From: Ophthalmolycus amberensis
Taxonomy: Eukaryota; Chordata; Actinopteri; Perciformes; Zoarcidae
Direction: 5' to 3'
DNA length: 64,000 nucleotides
Assembly: GCA_024529925.1 (NCBI GenBank)
Contig: JAFEUB010001430.1
Span: 203,501-267,500 of the forward strand
How positions within the stretch are numbered: position 1 is the stretch's first letter; each line of letters starts with the position of its first letter. Positions 34,601-44,549 of this stretch are shown piece by piece. A program made the translations under genes and the position numbers. Below the pieces are notes generated by a model. It was not told the origin of the DNA. It was given only the letters and a program-made list of their open reading frames with translations, and did no database searches.

Positions 34601-37600
34601 CTCAGGAGCAAGGTCCGGTAAAAACGACAGTCCACAGAGAAGACAGCCAGAAAGGAGATGTGAAACGCTGCACTTGGCTGTTTGAATCACAGCAACTTGA
34701 CAAAATCAAGGAGCCTGAGGATACCTCAGTGCAAGGTTCTGAGGAGGAAATACCAAAAGCTGATGTGAAGTGCACTACCTGGCTCTTTGAGACCACTCCA
34801 CTAGACAAAATCACTGCCAACAGTGTTGCTGACACCCTGTCCTATCTGTACCAAATGACTTTCGTTCACTCAAGCGGCATCATTATAGAAGCAAATGAGA
34901 GTAGGAATGTTATGATGGCAAAATATCTGCTGGAAGTCAATGAAGGTGTGCAAATTCAGAAAGAAGAAGTTGTTGGGGGTAACATCAGGAATATCATGTT
35001 ACAACTCTTACTCAAACCAACCCTAAAGCCCCAAGTTAGTCTTCTTAGAGAAGTGGAGAAGGGCAAAATGAATACCACAGTAGTAGAACTTCCAGTCTAC
35101 GAATCAGCGACAATTATCAACCTCGAGAGGGACCAAAGCATACAAAACATCGTCCAGAGGATCGAGGAATTGCTTGTCCAAGATAAGGATTTCAAAAAAG
35201 GAATCATAATGCAAGAGACTGCGGGGGGGCAAGCAGAGATGTCAGTATATTCACTCATCTGCGATTCTGAAACCAAAACCGAGGGTCATGTTATAGAGAG
35301 GGGAGACATAAAGTCTACCATTGGAAATCTGTTGGCAACTGCCAATAGTCAGAAGACTGCGGTGTCATGTAGAGTGGATGAAAACGAAAAGGGAAATGTG
35401 AATCTGTACAAAAGTTGCATTGAGAAAGGAGACTTGAACTATCTGAAAAGTCTTCATACTGACGCAACAGCAGATGAAGTGGATCACAGCCTTCTGGCTG
35501 AGGGGTACATTGAAATAGTTCATGGAGATGTGAAGGAAGCAAAGAGAAGTCTCTGTTTGCAAAAAGAGCAGGTAGAGCGAACCATTTCTGATGTTTTGCC
35601 AGGAGATGTAAAGAACACCAAAAAGGTTTTTGCGTCGGAGTGCTCTCTCTGTGTTGAGAACTGCGCTCCAAAGGAAGAAATAATCCCTGGGGATATTTTA
35701 TCAGCAAAGCAACAACTTGCAGTGCAGCAACCTGTTGTGGTGGAAAAAGAGGAAATTGTGGCTGGGGACATCAAGGCAACACTGCAGTCATTAGAACGCG
35801 CAAAGCAACAGAGCATGTGTGTGGAACGGGAGATCATTAAACCTGGAACTATCTATGACATGGACTTGTCAGGCCCTGAAATAGAAGGAAACCAAGCACA
35901 AAAAGAGGTCATTATTTCTGGAGATGTGAAAGCAGCTAAAAAGTCCCTTGAAATGGCCAAGCAGCAAAGCTTGCTTGTGGAACGCGAAGTCGTTGTTCCT
36001 GGAAAAATATACAACCTGAATGTCACAGCACAAGAAGAAAGCTCTTCCGAAGTGATGCAATCTACATCTTCGTCTTCCTCCAGATGCCAGGAACTCAAGA
36101 CTTATCCAAAGGTCAGTGATGCAGAGAAAGATCAGGGAAGCCATGTTTCCTTTGAGGCTTGTCAACAAAATGCAGTTATAGTCAGTAATTGTGCACCAGA
36201 ATCACTGCCGCCTTTTGTAAGTTGTGAGTGTAATGGTCAGACAACAGAAGATGAGACAGAAGAAGTTATCAGAGGAGATGTGAAGGCATCTATTAGGTCT
36301 CTGCAGAGTGCAGCAACAGAGCAGAAGCTCCTAGATAAAGAAGATATTGTAAGAGGTAATGTCCAATTGGCTTTGCAATCTCTTGAGAAGTCTAGTGTAA
36401 ATGTATCCAAAGGAGACTATAAAGCTGCAATGATATACAGGAATTCAGGGAAGGCTTGTTCAGGAAGGAGCAAGACTGTTCAGAAGCAGTGTGTTGTGGT
36501 CTCTATGCCTCCATCTGACACAGTGTTGTCTCCTTCAATTTCAGTAAGCTGTGAAGGACAACCATCCAATACAACACATAATTCAACACCCAACCCTGTA
36601 GCAAATGGAATTTCTAAATCATCCAGCTCTGTGAGTGTCACTCGACCTCCACTCCCTCAAAAGACAAGTGAGAAACCTCAGGAGCAGAAGCCAGCTTTAC
36701 CTCCAAAGCCACAATGGACAAAATCAGTAGTTGTAGAACAACCAAATATTTTAGCTGCTCCCGAAGTCACTTGCCACAATAAAGACAACATGCAAAGCAC
36801 AATGATTCCTCCAAAACAAAGCAAACCGTTTCCTACGCCCTCTCCAGATAAACCTCAAAGAACCATATCACATGGCAAAATCAGTAAAGAGACCCTACAT
36901 GAAACATCCCACCAACACTGTATTGAAGCATCGCAAGACTTAAATCAAACAAATGAACATCTACCAATGGACTCAAAGGCTCAGGAAACTAGGAAGAAAA
37001 AGAAAACACATACAGGGAGCAAATCAGACTGCCAAGTAATGATGTCGAACAGCACTGTGGAGCAAGTGGAAATGAAGAGAAATGTAATTCAGAAAATCAA
37101 TGCAGCTGATGAGATACAAATGTGCATGAAGAATTATGCAGAAGATGGTCAATATGAAATGAACATGAGCTTGCAGGCTGCTTTAAAGAACTTTGAAAGA
37201 AAGGAAAGTGAGACTGGAGACAAAAGAGCCCATTTGTTGTCCAAGAGGGTGAAAGTGCTAAATGAAAATGTAAGTGACCATAAACAAACCAACAAAACCA
37301 CTGCTCACAGATCACCTCCCAAGAAGGAACTCAACACCGATGACGCACTGCAAACATCAAAGACCAAGAGATGCCATGAACAGCAAAATGACCTCAATGA
37401 AAAGCCACCCAAACTCGAGGATAAAGTTGTTTTAAGAGAGAAGAAATTAAAGGAGACAGATGATGAAAGACGACAAAGGCTTTCTGTCCACAAGGAGGAG
37501 ATCATGAAGGGAAATGAGAAAGCAGCCATGGAAATCTTTGAAAATCTGAGGAAACGAGAGGAACTCCAAGGACTCCTGTCTCAAGTGCAAGACATAGAGG

Positions 37601-38622
37601 GAGATGACAGCAGTATAGATGTTAGCTCCTTCAATACGTTATATGAGACTGTCCCTGCTTGGATGGTTACACCAAGTGGAAATGCAAAGCAAAGTAAAAT
37701 GGAGGAAAAGAAAGTCGAAGTAGAGACACACGACGATGATCTAGAAAGCATCTCGTCAGTTGAAACTGCATTTGAAGATCTGGAAAAGGCAAGCAAGGAA
37801 ATAATGAATCTGAAGGAACAAACATTAGCAAAACTTCTTGACATTGAAGAGGCCATTAAAAAGGCTTTGTACTCCGTCTCCAATCTGAAATCTGAGGCTG
37901 ACATCTCAGGGTTGTCAGGACTATTTGATGAATCTTTGAAATCTGAGCAAAACTTCCAACCTGCCAACAACATCAGGAAAATAAGTATTGTGTCAAGCAA
38001 GGCCAAATCGGGTCAAACCAAAGAAACTGTTTTGGATTCAAGTCCTTCTAAACAAGAAGTGCACAGAAAAGTCCACAACAAGCCACTCATCAGACAGTCC
38101 TCTTCCCAGTCTTCTCCATCATTCATCTCCATTCACTCAGCTGCCAGAAAGTCTGTTGAACAACCAAACTTACCCATGTCAACATTTAAACCAAAAACAG
38201 AGGGTAATTCTAAAAATTGCCATGATGCAAATGGTGATCTCAGACAGAAGTCTGCTGCTAATGAACCGTCAAAGAACGGTCACAGTCCTGCACAACGCAA
38301 GGTTAGCATGATCGAAGTGAAAACGGCTCCAGAGCAACCCGCTGGAATAGTTGGCACAAAGACTGTCAGTGAAACATACGAAGAGACTGATGGCTTTGGC
38401 AATGTATTTGTTTCATCTGTGACTTCAACATTTGTCACCAAACAGTCTGACAGTAAATCATCAGCACTGTTTGAAGTAGTCGGTAGTCCAGCCAGATACG
38501 AAGTCATGACATCGCCATTGATTCGAAGATCTGGTCGCCTTTTTGAAGATAAAGTGTCGAACCACGCCAATGAGGACGGGACGGTGTTTGTAACATTTAG
38601 CCAACCAAAGGAAAAGCACTAA
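31651..38622 (+). CDS. xirp1: Xin actin-binding repeat-containing protein 1, giant exon (2323 codons)
   Basis: Scaffold of striated-muscle adherens junctions / intercalated discs and myotendinous junctions; Xin repeats bind and bundle F-actin. Residues about 15-55 hold a proline-rich region (DDLPLPPPPPVPPRP, then SLPLPPPKETFSTF), the EVH1/SH3 ligand area of XIRP1, followed by KRLFKHIHP. From about residue 105 to 1065 I count about 27 Xin repeats of the form GDVxxxxWLFETxPLDxI (for example GDVRTSTWLFETQPLDSL). Residues 1400-1650 have degenerate GDVKAxxxSL units. The C-terminus has a coiled segment (LKEQTLAKLLDIEEAIKKAL), SPSFISIHSAARKS and TYEETDGFGNVFVSSVTS, matching mammalian XIRP1 (1843 aa) and not XIRP2. 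The exon begins with ATG one base after a splice acceptor (TTTAAAG), at phase 0, so it serves either as first coding exon or as continuation of the small upstream exons (2598 aa). Stop TAA is followed by AATAAA at 38873. Confidence 0.95.
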   Translation: MAEAGRKITVSQSSHDEDDLPLPPPPPVPPRPVDYEGPSAITSLPLPPPKETFSTFYQQRNKSELKRLFKHIHPGIRASLDDAVDDEIMKAVQPGNTQAADAAYQGEVQSMRWIFENWTLDNIGDPHATKKLLDDEELKGGNVRGTSSMFEHIDSTQHMSAKRQNSVRGDVRTSTWLFETQPLDSLNESKREEGELVEAVLKEPIQPGDVTGARLLFESKPLSDFGRCNSIEDHSFLKLRSELQEQKGDVQKTLKLFQADPCCAIRDNRGNIHEIKSICREEINSSNISTARWLFETQPLDLNNKGTDGVKLIRGISLEEAHRGGVDQKRWMFETQSFDTIQEVVGVDKFEGTVADCAGEADVVNKRKLFEMQPLAAIKGDCAEQSLEKEEIIAGDVKTSLWLFETQPMETLNDSYEVGHLKKVTLSADEQGEVKGKKQIFESCSIQKNTSFKEQEIEKGDVKGFKHLFETIPLSKIAQSDEELIEVEKAIAAGNVKGTKAMFETTPLYAIKDSSGNLHTVTTVSREELIKGKVQNYKWMFETKPLDELAERKANVEVIKGITRQEDTMGDVKMAKWLFETQTIDGIHSKFNQTEQDASVEDEHRKGDVNNCKWLFETQPMNILYDKSENINDKEAVDNTNVKSITWLFESQPLDTIKDGEEYNLKLCNTIQDSVKSEVGVQTVKHVFETETLDRIRKDANSEHNVRCVSQVNFQSGDVSRVKELFESHSLDEIGSEMVTSDEQNQDEHLVEGSVHKCTWMFENCPMNQMNKDIEGANIQRVSGEGGGDVQNKKFMFETSSLDKIQDQPLEQKSDSVEEPVSSVDVKSSTMTFESLPLYAIRDKEGEFHEVTTVKKEEVMSGDVRGARWMFETKPLDAINADKEVYVIRAVTQEDVKKGDVKSVRWKFETQPLDSLTSRDEPSVRVIEDLGSSNVQLNKQIFESEQSCQKFMRMVSVTDVQHGDVRTSTWLFENQTIDSLKGEPQEQGPVKTTVHREDSQKGDVKRCTWLFESQQLDKIKEPEDTSVQGSEEEIPKADVKCTTWLFETTPLDKITANSVADTLSYLYQMTFVHSSGIIIEANESRNVMMAKYLLEVNEGVQIQKEEVVGGNIRNIMLQLLLKPTLKPQVSLLREVEKGKMNTTVVELPVYESATIINLERDQSIQNIVQRIEELLVQDKDFKKGIIMQETAGGQAEMSVYSLICDSETKTEGHVIERGDIKSTIGNLLATANSQKTAVSCRVDENEKGNVNLYKSCIEKGDLNYLKSLHTDATADEVDHSLLAEGYIEIVHGDVKEAKRSLCLQKEQVERTISDVLPGDVKNTKKVFASECSLCVENCAPKEEIIPGDILSAKQQLAVQQPVVVEKEEIVAGDIKATLQSLERAKQQSMCVEREIIKPGTIYDMDLSGPEIEGNQAQKEVIISGDVKAAKKSLEMAKQQSLLVEREVVVPGKIYNLNVTAQEESSSEVMQSTSSSSSRCQELKTYPKVSDAEKDQGSHVSFEACQQNAVIVSNCAPESLPPFVSCECNGQTTEDETEEVIRGDVKASIRSLQSAATEQKLLDKEDIVRGNVQLALQSLEKSSVNVSKGDYKAAMIYRNSGKACSGRSKTVQKQCVVVSMPPSDTVLSPSISVSCEGQPSNTTHNSTPNPVANGISKSSSSVSVTRPPLPQKTSEKPQEQKPALPPKPQWTKSVVVEQPNILAAPEVTCHNKDNMQSTMIPPKQSKPFPTPSPDKPQRTISHGKISKETLHETSHQHCIEASQDLNQTNEHLPMDSKAQETRKKKKTHTGSKSDCQVMMSNSTVEQVEMKRNVIQKINAADEIQMCMKNYAEDGQYEMNMSLQAALKNFERKESETGDKRAHLLSKRVKVLNENVSDHKQTNKTTAHRSPPKKELNTDDALQTSKTKRCHEQQNDLNEKPPKLEDKVVLREKKLKETDDERRQRLSVHKEEIMKGNEKAAMEIFENLRKREELQGLLSQVQDIEGDDSSIDVSSFNTLYETVPAWMVTPSGNAKQSKMEEKKVEVETHDDDLESISSVETAFEDLEKASKEIMNLKEQTLAKLLDIEEAIKKALYSVSNLKSEADISGLSGLFDESLKSEQNFQPANNIRKISIVSSKAKSGQTKETVLDSSPSKQEVHRKVHNKPLIRQSSSQSSPSFISIHSAARKSVEQPNLPMSTFKPKTEGNSKNCHDANGDLRQKSAANEPSKNGHSPAQRKVSMIEVKTAPEQPAGIVGTKTVSETYEETDGFGNVFVSSVTSTFVTKQSDSKSSALFEVVGSPARYEVMTSPLIRRSGRLFEDKVSNHANEDGTVFVTFSQPKEKH

Positions 38623-38872
38623 AGAAGACATGCAGTGCATTTACCTGCCTTTTAGGAAAGCAGTTATTCCATTTGTGTATTTATTACAATATGTTTTTCT
38701 GAGAAGGTTTTGTTAGTCATAAAATTGATCTTATTCAATCACTAAAATGTTGCATTTTAATGAAAATATTATTTGTCTTATGGATTTTATACTGTAACCA
38801 CATGCTAAACTCTTAAGTTCTTGTATTACACATATGCAGTTGATACTTTATGTTCTGTTGTGTAAATTGTCA

Positions 38873-38878
38873 AATAAA
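38873..38878 (+). terminator. Poly(A) signal ending the long xirp1 transcript
   Basis: AATAAA about 250 bp after the giant-exon stop, in AT-rich sequence with a T-rich stretch just downstream. This supports the giant exon being a terminal exon in one transcript form. Confidence 0.55.
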
Positions 38879-39089
38879 CAACAATTTAAAAGATTTGATT
38901 GTAAAAAGTGACTTTTTTTCTTCATACTGGTCTCTCATTATTTTTCCACAACCTTTAAAACCTAAATTGAATTAGATATTGAAAGTGATATCAACAACCA
39001 TTGATATTAGACTACAGGAGGGTGAGCTTGCAGTCGTGGAATCTACTAAATGTTTACTCCTTATGCTCGTTCTCTAAATGATTCTAGCA

Positions 39090-39440
39090 ATCAAAATAGG
39101 TAAGTTTGCCAAAAGAAACAGTTTAAGACTTTTGGAAATTCACTTATTTGTTTTCTGTCGGAGAGTTAGCAGAGAAGACCACTCTGATATTTGTGTGCTA
39201 AATGTAAGCCAGCAGCCAGCTAGCTTACCTAAAGACAATAACTGGAAACAAGGGGAAACAGCTAGCCTAGCTCAGTCCGAACATAACAAAATTCCCCTAC
39301 CAGCACCTGTTAATGCGCACTTATTAGCATGTTACCTCTCATTTCTTTAAATAGGTGTAAAAAATGCAATTTGCTTTGTAATGAAGGGAGGTGAAAACAG
39401 TTTGCCTTGATCAATCAGAATAATATGCCCTCTAACAATT
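39090..39440 (+). repeat. Teleost dispersed MITE-like repeat copy 2
   Basis: Shares GGGGAAACAGCTAGCCTAGC and CCAGCACCTGTTAA with the family copy at 25145-25460; more diverged. Borders approximate. Confidence 0.55.
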
Positions 39441-40273
39441 CCACAACTGTCTTATTTACATATTAAACTGAATGGTGTCAGCCAAGAAGCTATCGACTAA
39501 TCCAGGGCTTCTGAAATGAGAAAAAAACTAAATGACCAAAAAGAGAGAGAAAAATAAACTTGGCTTTAAATATGTGGTATGCCTCTGTCAGCTGTAATGA
39601 CCAAAACATATATTCTGCTCACTCTCACCCGTCACTGCTTTGCATTGTGAATCCAAATTGAATGTACTGGGTCGTATTTCCTCACCACAGGCTTTGGAGC
39701 ATTAACTGGCGCATGGTTGTCTTCAACATCACTTTTCTGTTTCAAAAACCAGTTACTTTTGTGTCACTGCATCTGGTGTGGTGAGATTCAAACGTAACTG
39801 GTCATTGAAATTATGCTTTGTTTGAATTACTATGTTTACTACAAATAAAAATAACTAGCATAACTAGCTTTGTTAATTACCCAAAAAGTATTTGAATTTG
39901 ATCTAACCTTTTGGAAGTATCTCTAAGGCCCACTACATGGTGATCTGAGGCCCACATGTGGGCCCAGGCCCGGTGGTTGAGAGTAGCTGCACTAATCTAT
40001 CAAATGGTCATCTGTGTGTTGTTGAGTTACAACAGTTTGCAATGCTTGGGTGAAATCAGGACAGGACTTCAGTGCAGCAAGCAGTCCCCAGCCTTTGTTC
40101 TGCGTTTTTAGTTTTTTGGAAAACAAAAGAACAAAAATATATATTTTTTAAAACCATAATAAAGCATTCCAATGCAGAAATAATGTTGGAGAATAAAATG
40201 ATGACAGAAAGGCCAAATTAATTTAAATGTTTTACATAAAATACCTTAAACTGAATTTGTTTTATCATCATAG

Positions 40274-43200
40274 TTCGATTCACCAGCCAAGGATATGTGT
40301 TCCGCCTGTTTGACACCTGTCTATCCAATGGAAAAAATGGTGGCCAATAAACTTATCCTGCACAGCAACTGTTTCTGCTGTAAACATTGTAAGAAGAAGC
40401 TCAGGTGAGATATTTTCCACAGTATGATAAAGTTACTCAGATCAATTGTTGTAAAATGAATACGACATGAATTGAATGAAAATTCTAACATGAATGAGCT
40501 AAAACACTGTAAGAGGGGATGTAAAAACTAGACATTACTCCATGACTATTGCAAATCTCCAATGCATTGAAATCATCTGCAGCTGATCTAGAACAAATAA
40601 ATCATATGATAAATTAAATCTGATTTTACTTTTAGCTTTATATTATAAAATACTTTGTTTTACTTTATTGCAGCATCCACAACTATTCATCTCTTTATGG
40701 AGAGTTCTACTGCATTTCTCACTACCAACAGCTTTTTAAAAGAACAGGAAATTATGATGAAGGATTTGGGCACAAGCATAAAGACCGCTGGCTTCAGAAA
40801 AATACAGTCATAGATGAGCCAGACGCTGCGTCCACTCCCAAAACGACAAAAAGCAATTCAAACGCGTCTGATGGATCCAGAGAGTCCTCTGCTGGTGTGT
40901 ATGTTAAAAACGTGTCTGCAAGAGAAATGGTATACAACAGTGGTGCTGATGTTAAGGGCAAACTAAAAATGAGCTGGCCACCAGAGAAGAAGAGTCCTGG
41001 GTTTTATCCAGCACAGCGGACACATGTGAAAAATAAGATATCTGACATTGGCAGAGCATCGACTGCAGAGCATCACAAAAGTGACAACAACCAAATAAAG
41101 ATCAAGCATGGTGGAGAAATGAAGGATAAAGGGAAGACATTTTCAAGCTCCTTCATTTCAGGGGTCAACGAGCAATCTAAGACAACAGGTTATACCTCAG
41201 GTGAGAAGTTGCCATCAGAGCAAACTAAATTCAGGAGTGATCCAACCAAAGACAGCATCTCCTCGACAGGACTTAACTTTTCTCTGCCCTCTGTAGGAAA
41301 GGGCAATCCTGTCACAAAACAGAAATCTGGAGAGAAAAACATGGCACACACTTCAAAAACAAACAATCAAACATCTAACAGGCTGGACGCTTATCCGAAT
41401 AAAGCTAAGAAGTCTGTACGATTTGCTCCAAATGTTGATGTTGCTCAGTATGACCTGTCCTCTCAACTGACCACGGAAGCCAAAAGTGAAGAGCACAGTG
41501 CGCAGCTTTCAGACCAAACTGAACAGAGCAAAGGGAATAAATCCAAGGATACAGAAGATGGCAGTGATCAAAAGAACGTTGATCAATTGTCATTTGAGTT
41601 CAGCAGAGAACAGCAAGAAAGTGAGGCACAGCTTGAAATCCCTGAATATAAATGCTATGGAGAAACAAGCAGTACTTTGAAAGAGAGAAAGCCTGTTGTT
41701 GAAGTGGAGAGCAGTCAAGAGGTCCCACAGACTGATATAACAGTTCTGAATGGACTTGTAGTCAAGGTTGAGGAATCACTTGATACTCAGAGTTTCACTG
41801 AAACCTTTAATTCGCCTCAAGAGGATGTGAAACACCAAGAGCCATCTGAGGTATCGCATGTCATTCCAAGAAACTCCGTCAACCACTGTGAATCAGAAAG
41901 TCCAAGCACTCCGCACAGTCCGGCGGAACATATGCATGGAGAGGAGGCTGGTCTTGAGAGGAATAAAAATCACTTTGAAAAGGATGAGTCAGCCAATGAC
42001 AAGGGAAATGTCAGAAGTCAGAAGAAACCTGTTGTGAGAACAAATTCTCTGATGGGCTCTGCAAAACCGGCTGAAAAGACAAAAGTCAAACTGGGATCCT
42101 GGTCCAAAGGAAAGAGTCCTTTGTCAAAGCTCTTCACATCAGGTGGAAATGACAAGACAAACAAGGCTGAACCAAACGATGTCAAACCTAGCGGTGGCCT
42201 CTTAGGAAGACTGTTTCACTCATCCTCGGAGAAGGCCGAGGACGTCACAAAATCGGCTGCGCAAGATGAAAGTAATGACAAAACTCATGATGATGACAAA
42301 AAGACAGAAGAGGTAAAGGAGGCCATTACAAAAGAGGTACAAAAGGAGGGCAACGTGTCTCAAGTACCACCTCAGGATCAAGAGGCTGGAGAGCATGTAA
42401 AGGGACAGTCTTATCTTGCGGAGCCCAACACAATGGAAAGTAGCATAAGTGGGGCTTTTAGCAAATCCACAGAGCCATCCAACCTTCACAAGACTTCAAC
42501 AAGGGAAACAGGAGATGACCAGACAGCTCCAGAACAAACTGATGATCATGAATCTGATTTACAAAGCAGTGAGTCTACAGGCCTTTCTGCAACTGATCCT
42601 GGAAAAGCTAAGTCTAAAGATCTCCCCAGTGCTGTGGAGTCAGTGAGTCAAGCATCGGAGGAGTCAATCAATCAGTTAGTAGCTGAGAGAAGTGGTGATG
42701 ACATTTTAAGTGCTCCATTTAATGATGATTTTTTTGGGGACAGTGTCAGTTCAGCCCCCGATGACCTGTTAGCCATTCAGATAATTATTGCCGAATCTGC
42801 TCAAAAGCCAAATGAAGTGCTTGATGCATCAGACAAAAGTGGAAGAGACCTGTTCAGTGGAGTGCTTCTTGATCTCAACCGTGAAGGTCCTCAAGATTCC
42901 TCTAATCCAATCAGCCCCAGTGATACATCTTTGTCTTCTTTCGTTGACGCAGCTTGGCCCGAAGCTGCTTCCACCGATACTGTCCGCCAGCTTGACTCTC
43001 ACCTTATATCGGCTGAGAATGACGTGATGCTCGGCCTGACAGATCACCTTATTGTCCCGACTTCAGTACCCATAAACCCAGATGAGGCTCAAACCTCAAG
43101 TCCTTCCGGTACAAGCAGTCAGACAAGAGAGCAGGATGCAGACTTTGACATTTTTGGCTCAAACGGCACTCTGTTCACTCAGCCACCTGATGTGAAAGTG

Positions 43201-43326
43201 CCTCATCAAGGAGGAGCTCTTGCTTCTTCAAACCAACCGTCCGACTTTCCGGATGACATCTTCGGAGTTAGTGATGTGTTTATGTTGCTGCCATCCACCC
43301 CAGCCACCTCTAATCTCCCTGAATGA
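40274..43326 (+). CDS. xirp1: xirp1 LIM-domain exons and long C-terminal tail (frameshifted near the end)
   Basis: Exon 40274-40404 (131 nt, phase 0 start) joins exon 40674-43326 at phase 2. Together they encode one complete LIM domain: CSAC, then 17 residues, HSNC, two more cysteines (CC..C), GEFYC and ISH, the spacing of a double zinc finger. It is followed by QLFKRTGNYDEGFGHKHKDRW, the signature right after the LIM domain of EPLIN (LIMA1) and XIRP2. MSWPPEKKSP resembles the EPLIN (R/S)WPPP motif. The tail is acidic, Ser-rich and disordered, with repeated DDIFG/DDFFG phrases. Frame stops at 43326, but two 1-base frame changes downstream give LISLNDLLGS... and then a stretch ending SSWMDDLLG before TAA at 43550, which looks like the true C-terminus. 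Actin/filament binding is inferred. It could be a separate LIMA-like gene, but phase and position favour a 3' part of xirp1. Confidence 0.75.
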
Positions 43327-43552
43327 TTTGCTTGGTTCAGATACATCTTCTACTGCCGCCGCTTCAGCTCAGACTGGTCTTTTTGCTGATGACATCTTTG
43401 CATCAGTAACCACAGCTGCTGCCCGTGTCTGAGCCAAGTGATGTCAATTTATTTGTGGACAGTCTTTCAGTGTCTGATGACAACAGCACTGAGCAAACAT
43501 CTGAAAGCACTGTCACAAACAGTAGCTGGATGGACGACTTGCTCGGGTAAAA
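43327..43552 (+). pseudogene. Out-of-frame remainder of the xirp1 LIM tail
   Basis: After the stop at 43326 the protein-like sequence continues in frame 2 (SLNDLLGSDTSSTAAAS, TGLFADDIFASVTT) to a TGA at 43430. It then continues in frame 3 (SEPSDVNLFVDSLSVSDD) to SSWMDDLLG and TAA ending 43552. Each step is a +1 shift. AATAAA signals follow at about 43816 and 44022. Sequence error, polymorphism or recent damage cannot be separated here. Confidence 0.6.
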
Positions 43553-44269
43553 GCAAGAGTTTACATGATGTTATACACATCGTTGGAAAGTACCCAAAAA
43601 AAATACATAGAGATGTTTTTTTAAAGCAATTTGTTTTAACTGTACGGATATGATAACCACTTCACATCAAATTAGTTTTAAAAAAGCACAAGGAATATTG
43701 ATTTAATTTACCTTTGCCTTTAATAACAAATCTGTATCAAACACAATCTTTAAAATACATTTTATTTCAATTTTGTGTGGTAAATACAGTATGTGTCTTT
43801 ACATTACAGCTGGAAAATAAATGCAATTGATGACATAGATGTGATTTTTTTTCAAAGAGAAGTAAAAGATGTGACATTTTTTGAATAACTGTTTTAAAGT
43901 GATTCCACACGAATGAATAGTTATTAAAGAGTCAAGACTGTAAAATGGCTTTATAAATTCTAGAAAATAGAATTGTACTATTCTGATATGAAATGCTGTG
44001 TCCTACTGATGATCAATCTGGAATAAAATGTCGACTTTAAAGCACTGAGGGAGTTTTGAAAGTTTAACTAAATTAAATTGCCAGACAGCATCTCATATAC
44101 TAAATTCCAGGGCAACCCTTTATTTTGTTAAAGCAATAGTTTGACATTTTGGGAATTACACTTGCTTTCTTCAGTCAGGTTGCCTTCACACCTTATCTAC
44201 CTGGTCGTTGGAACAAGCCCTGATGCGTTTGTTTGTTGTTTAAAGCAAAAGGACCAATTACAGTATTTT

Positions 44270-44515
44270 TTGATAGCGTAAGGTACTTTCAGCATGATTT
44301 AACAAGCATCTGCTCATGGCAGATGGCCGCCTATCCAGAGTCAGGTTCTGCCCAAAGTTTCTACCCGTTTAAGGGGAGTTTTTTCTTACCAATGTTGCCC
44401 CCAGTGATCACTCACCCCAATGTTGGGTCTCTGTTAATTATAGAGTCTAGACCTGCTCTATATCAAAAGGGTCTGGAGATAACTGTTATGATAAATAAAA
44501 ATAATTGAATTAAAC
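44270..44515 (+). repeat. Teleost retroposon 3'-region repeat
   Basis: Contains CATGGCAGATGGCCGCCTAT, AGGGGAGTTTTTTCTTACC, GTCTAGACCTGCTCTATAT and an AATAAAAATAATTGAATT tail, a familiar fish repeat ending. It directly abuts the LINE that follows. Confidence 0.7.
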
Positions 44516-44549
44516 TCCTGCTGTTGTGAAAAGCAGGTCTGGTGAGAGC

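Noticed and set aside
31843..38570. Many minus-strand frames of 60-140 codons
   Set aside because: Shadows of the 2323-codon Xin exon; recurrent SNSH/TSP phrases are the antisense of Xin repeats.
43266..43303. A tiny GT...AG segment that would bridge the first xirp1 tail frameshift
   Set aside because: About 37 bp is too short for a vertebrate intron; an indel is more likely.
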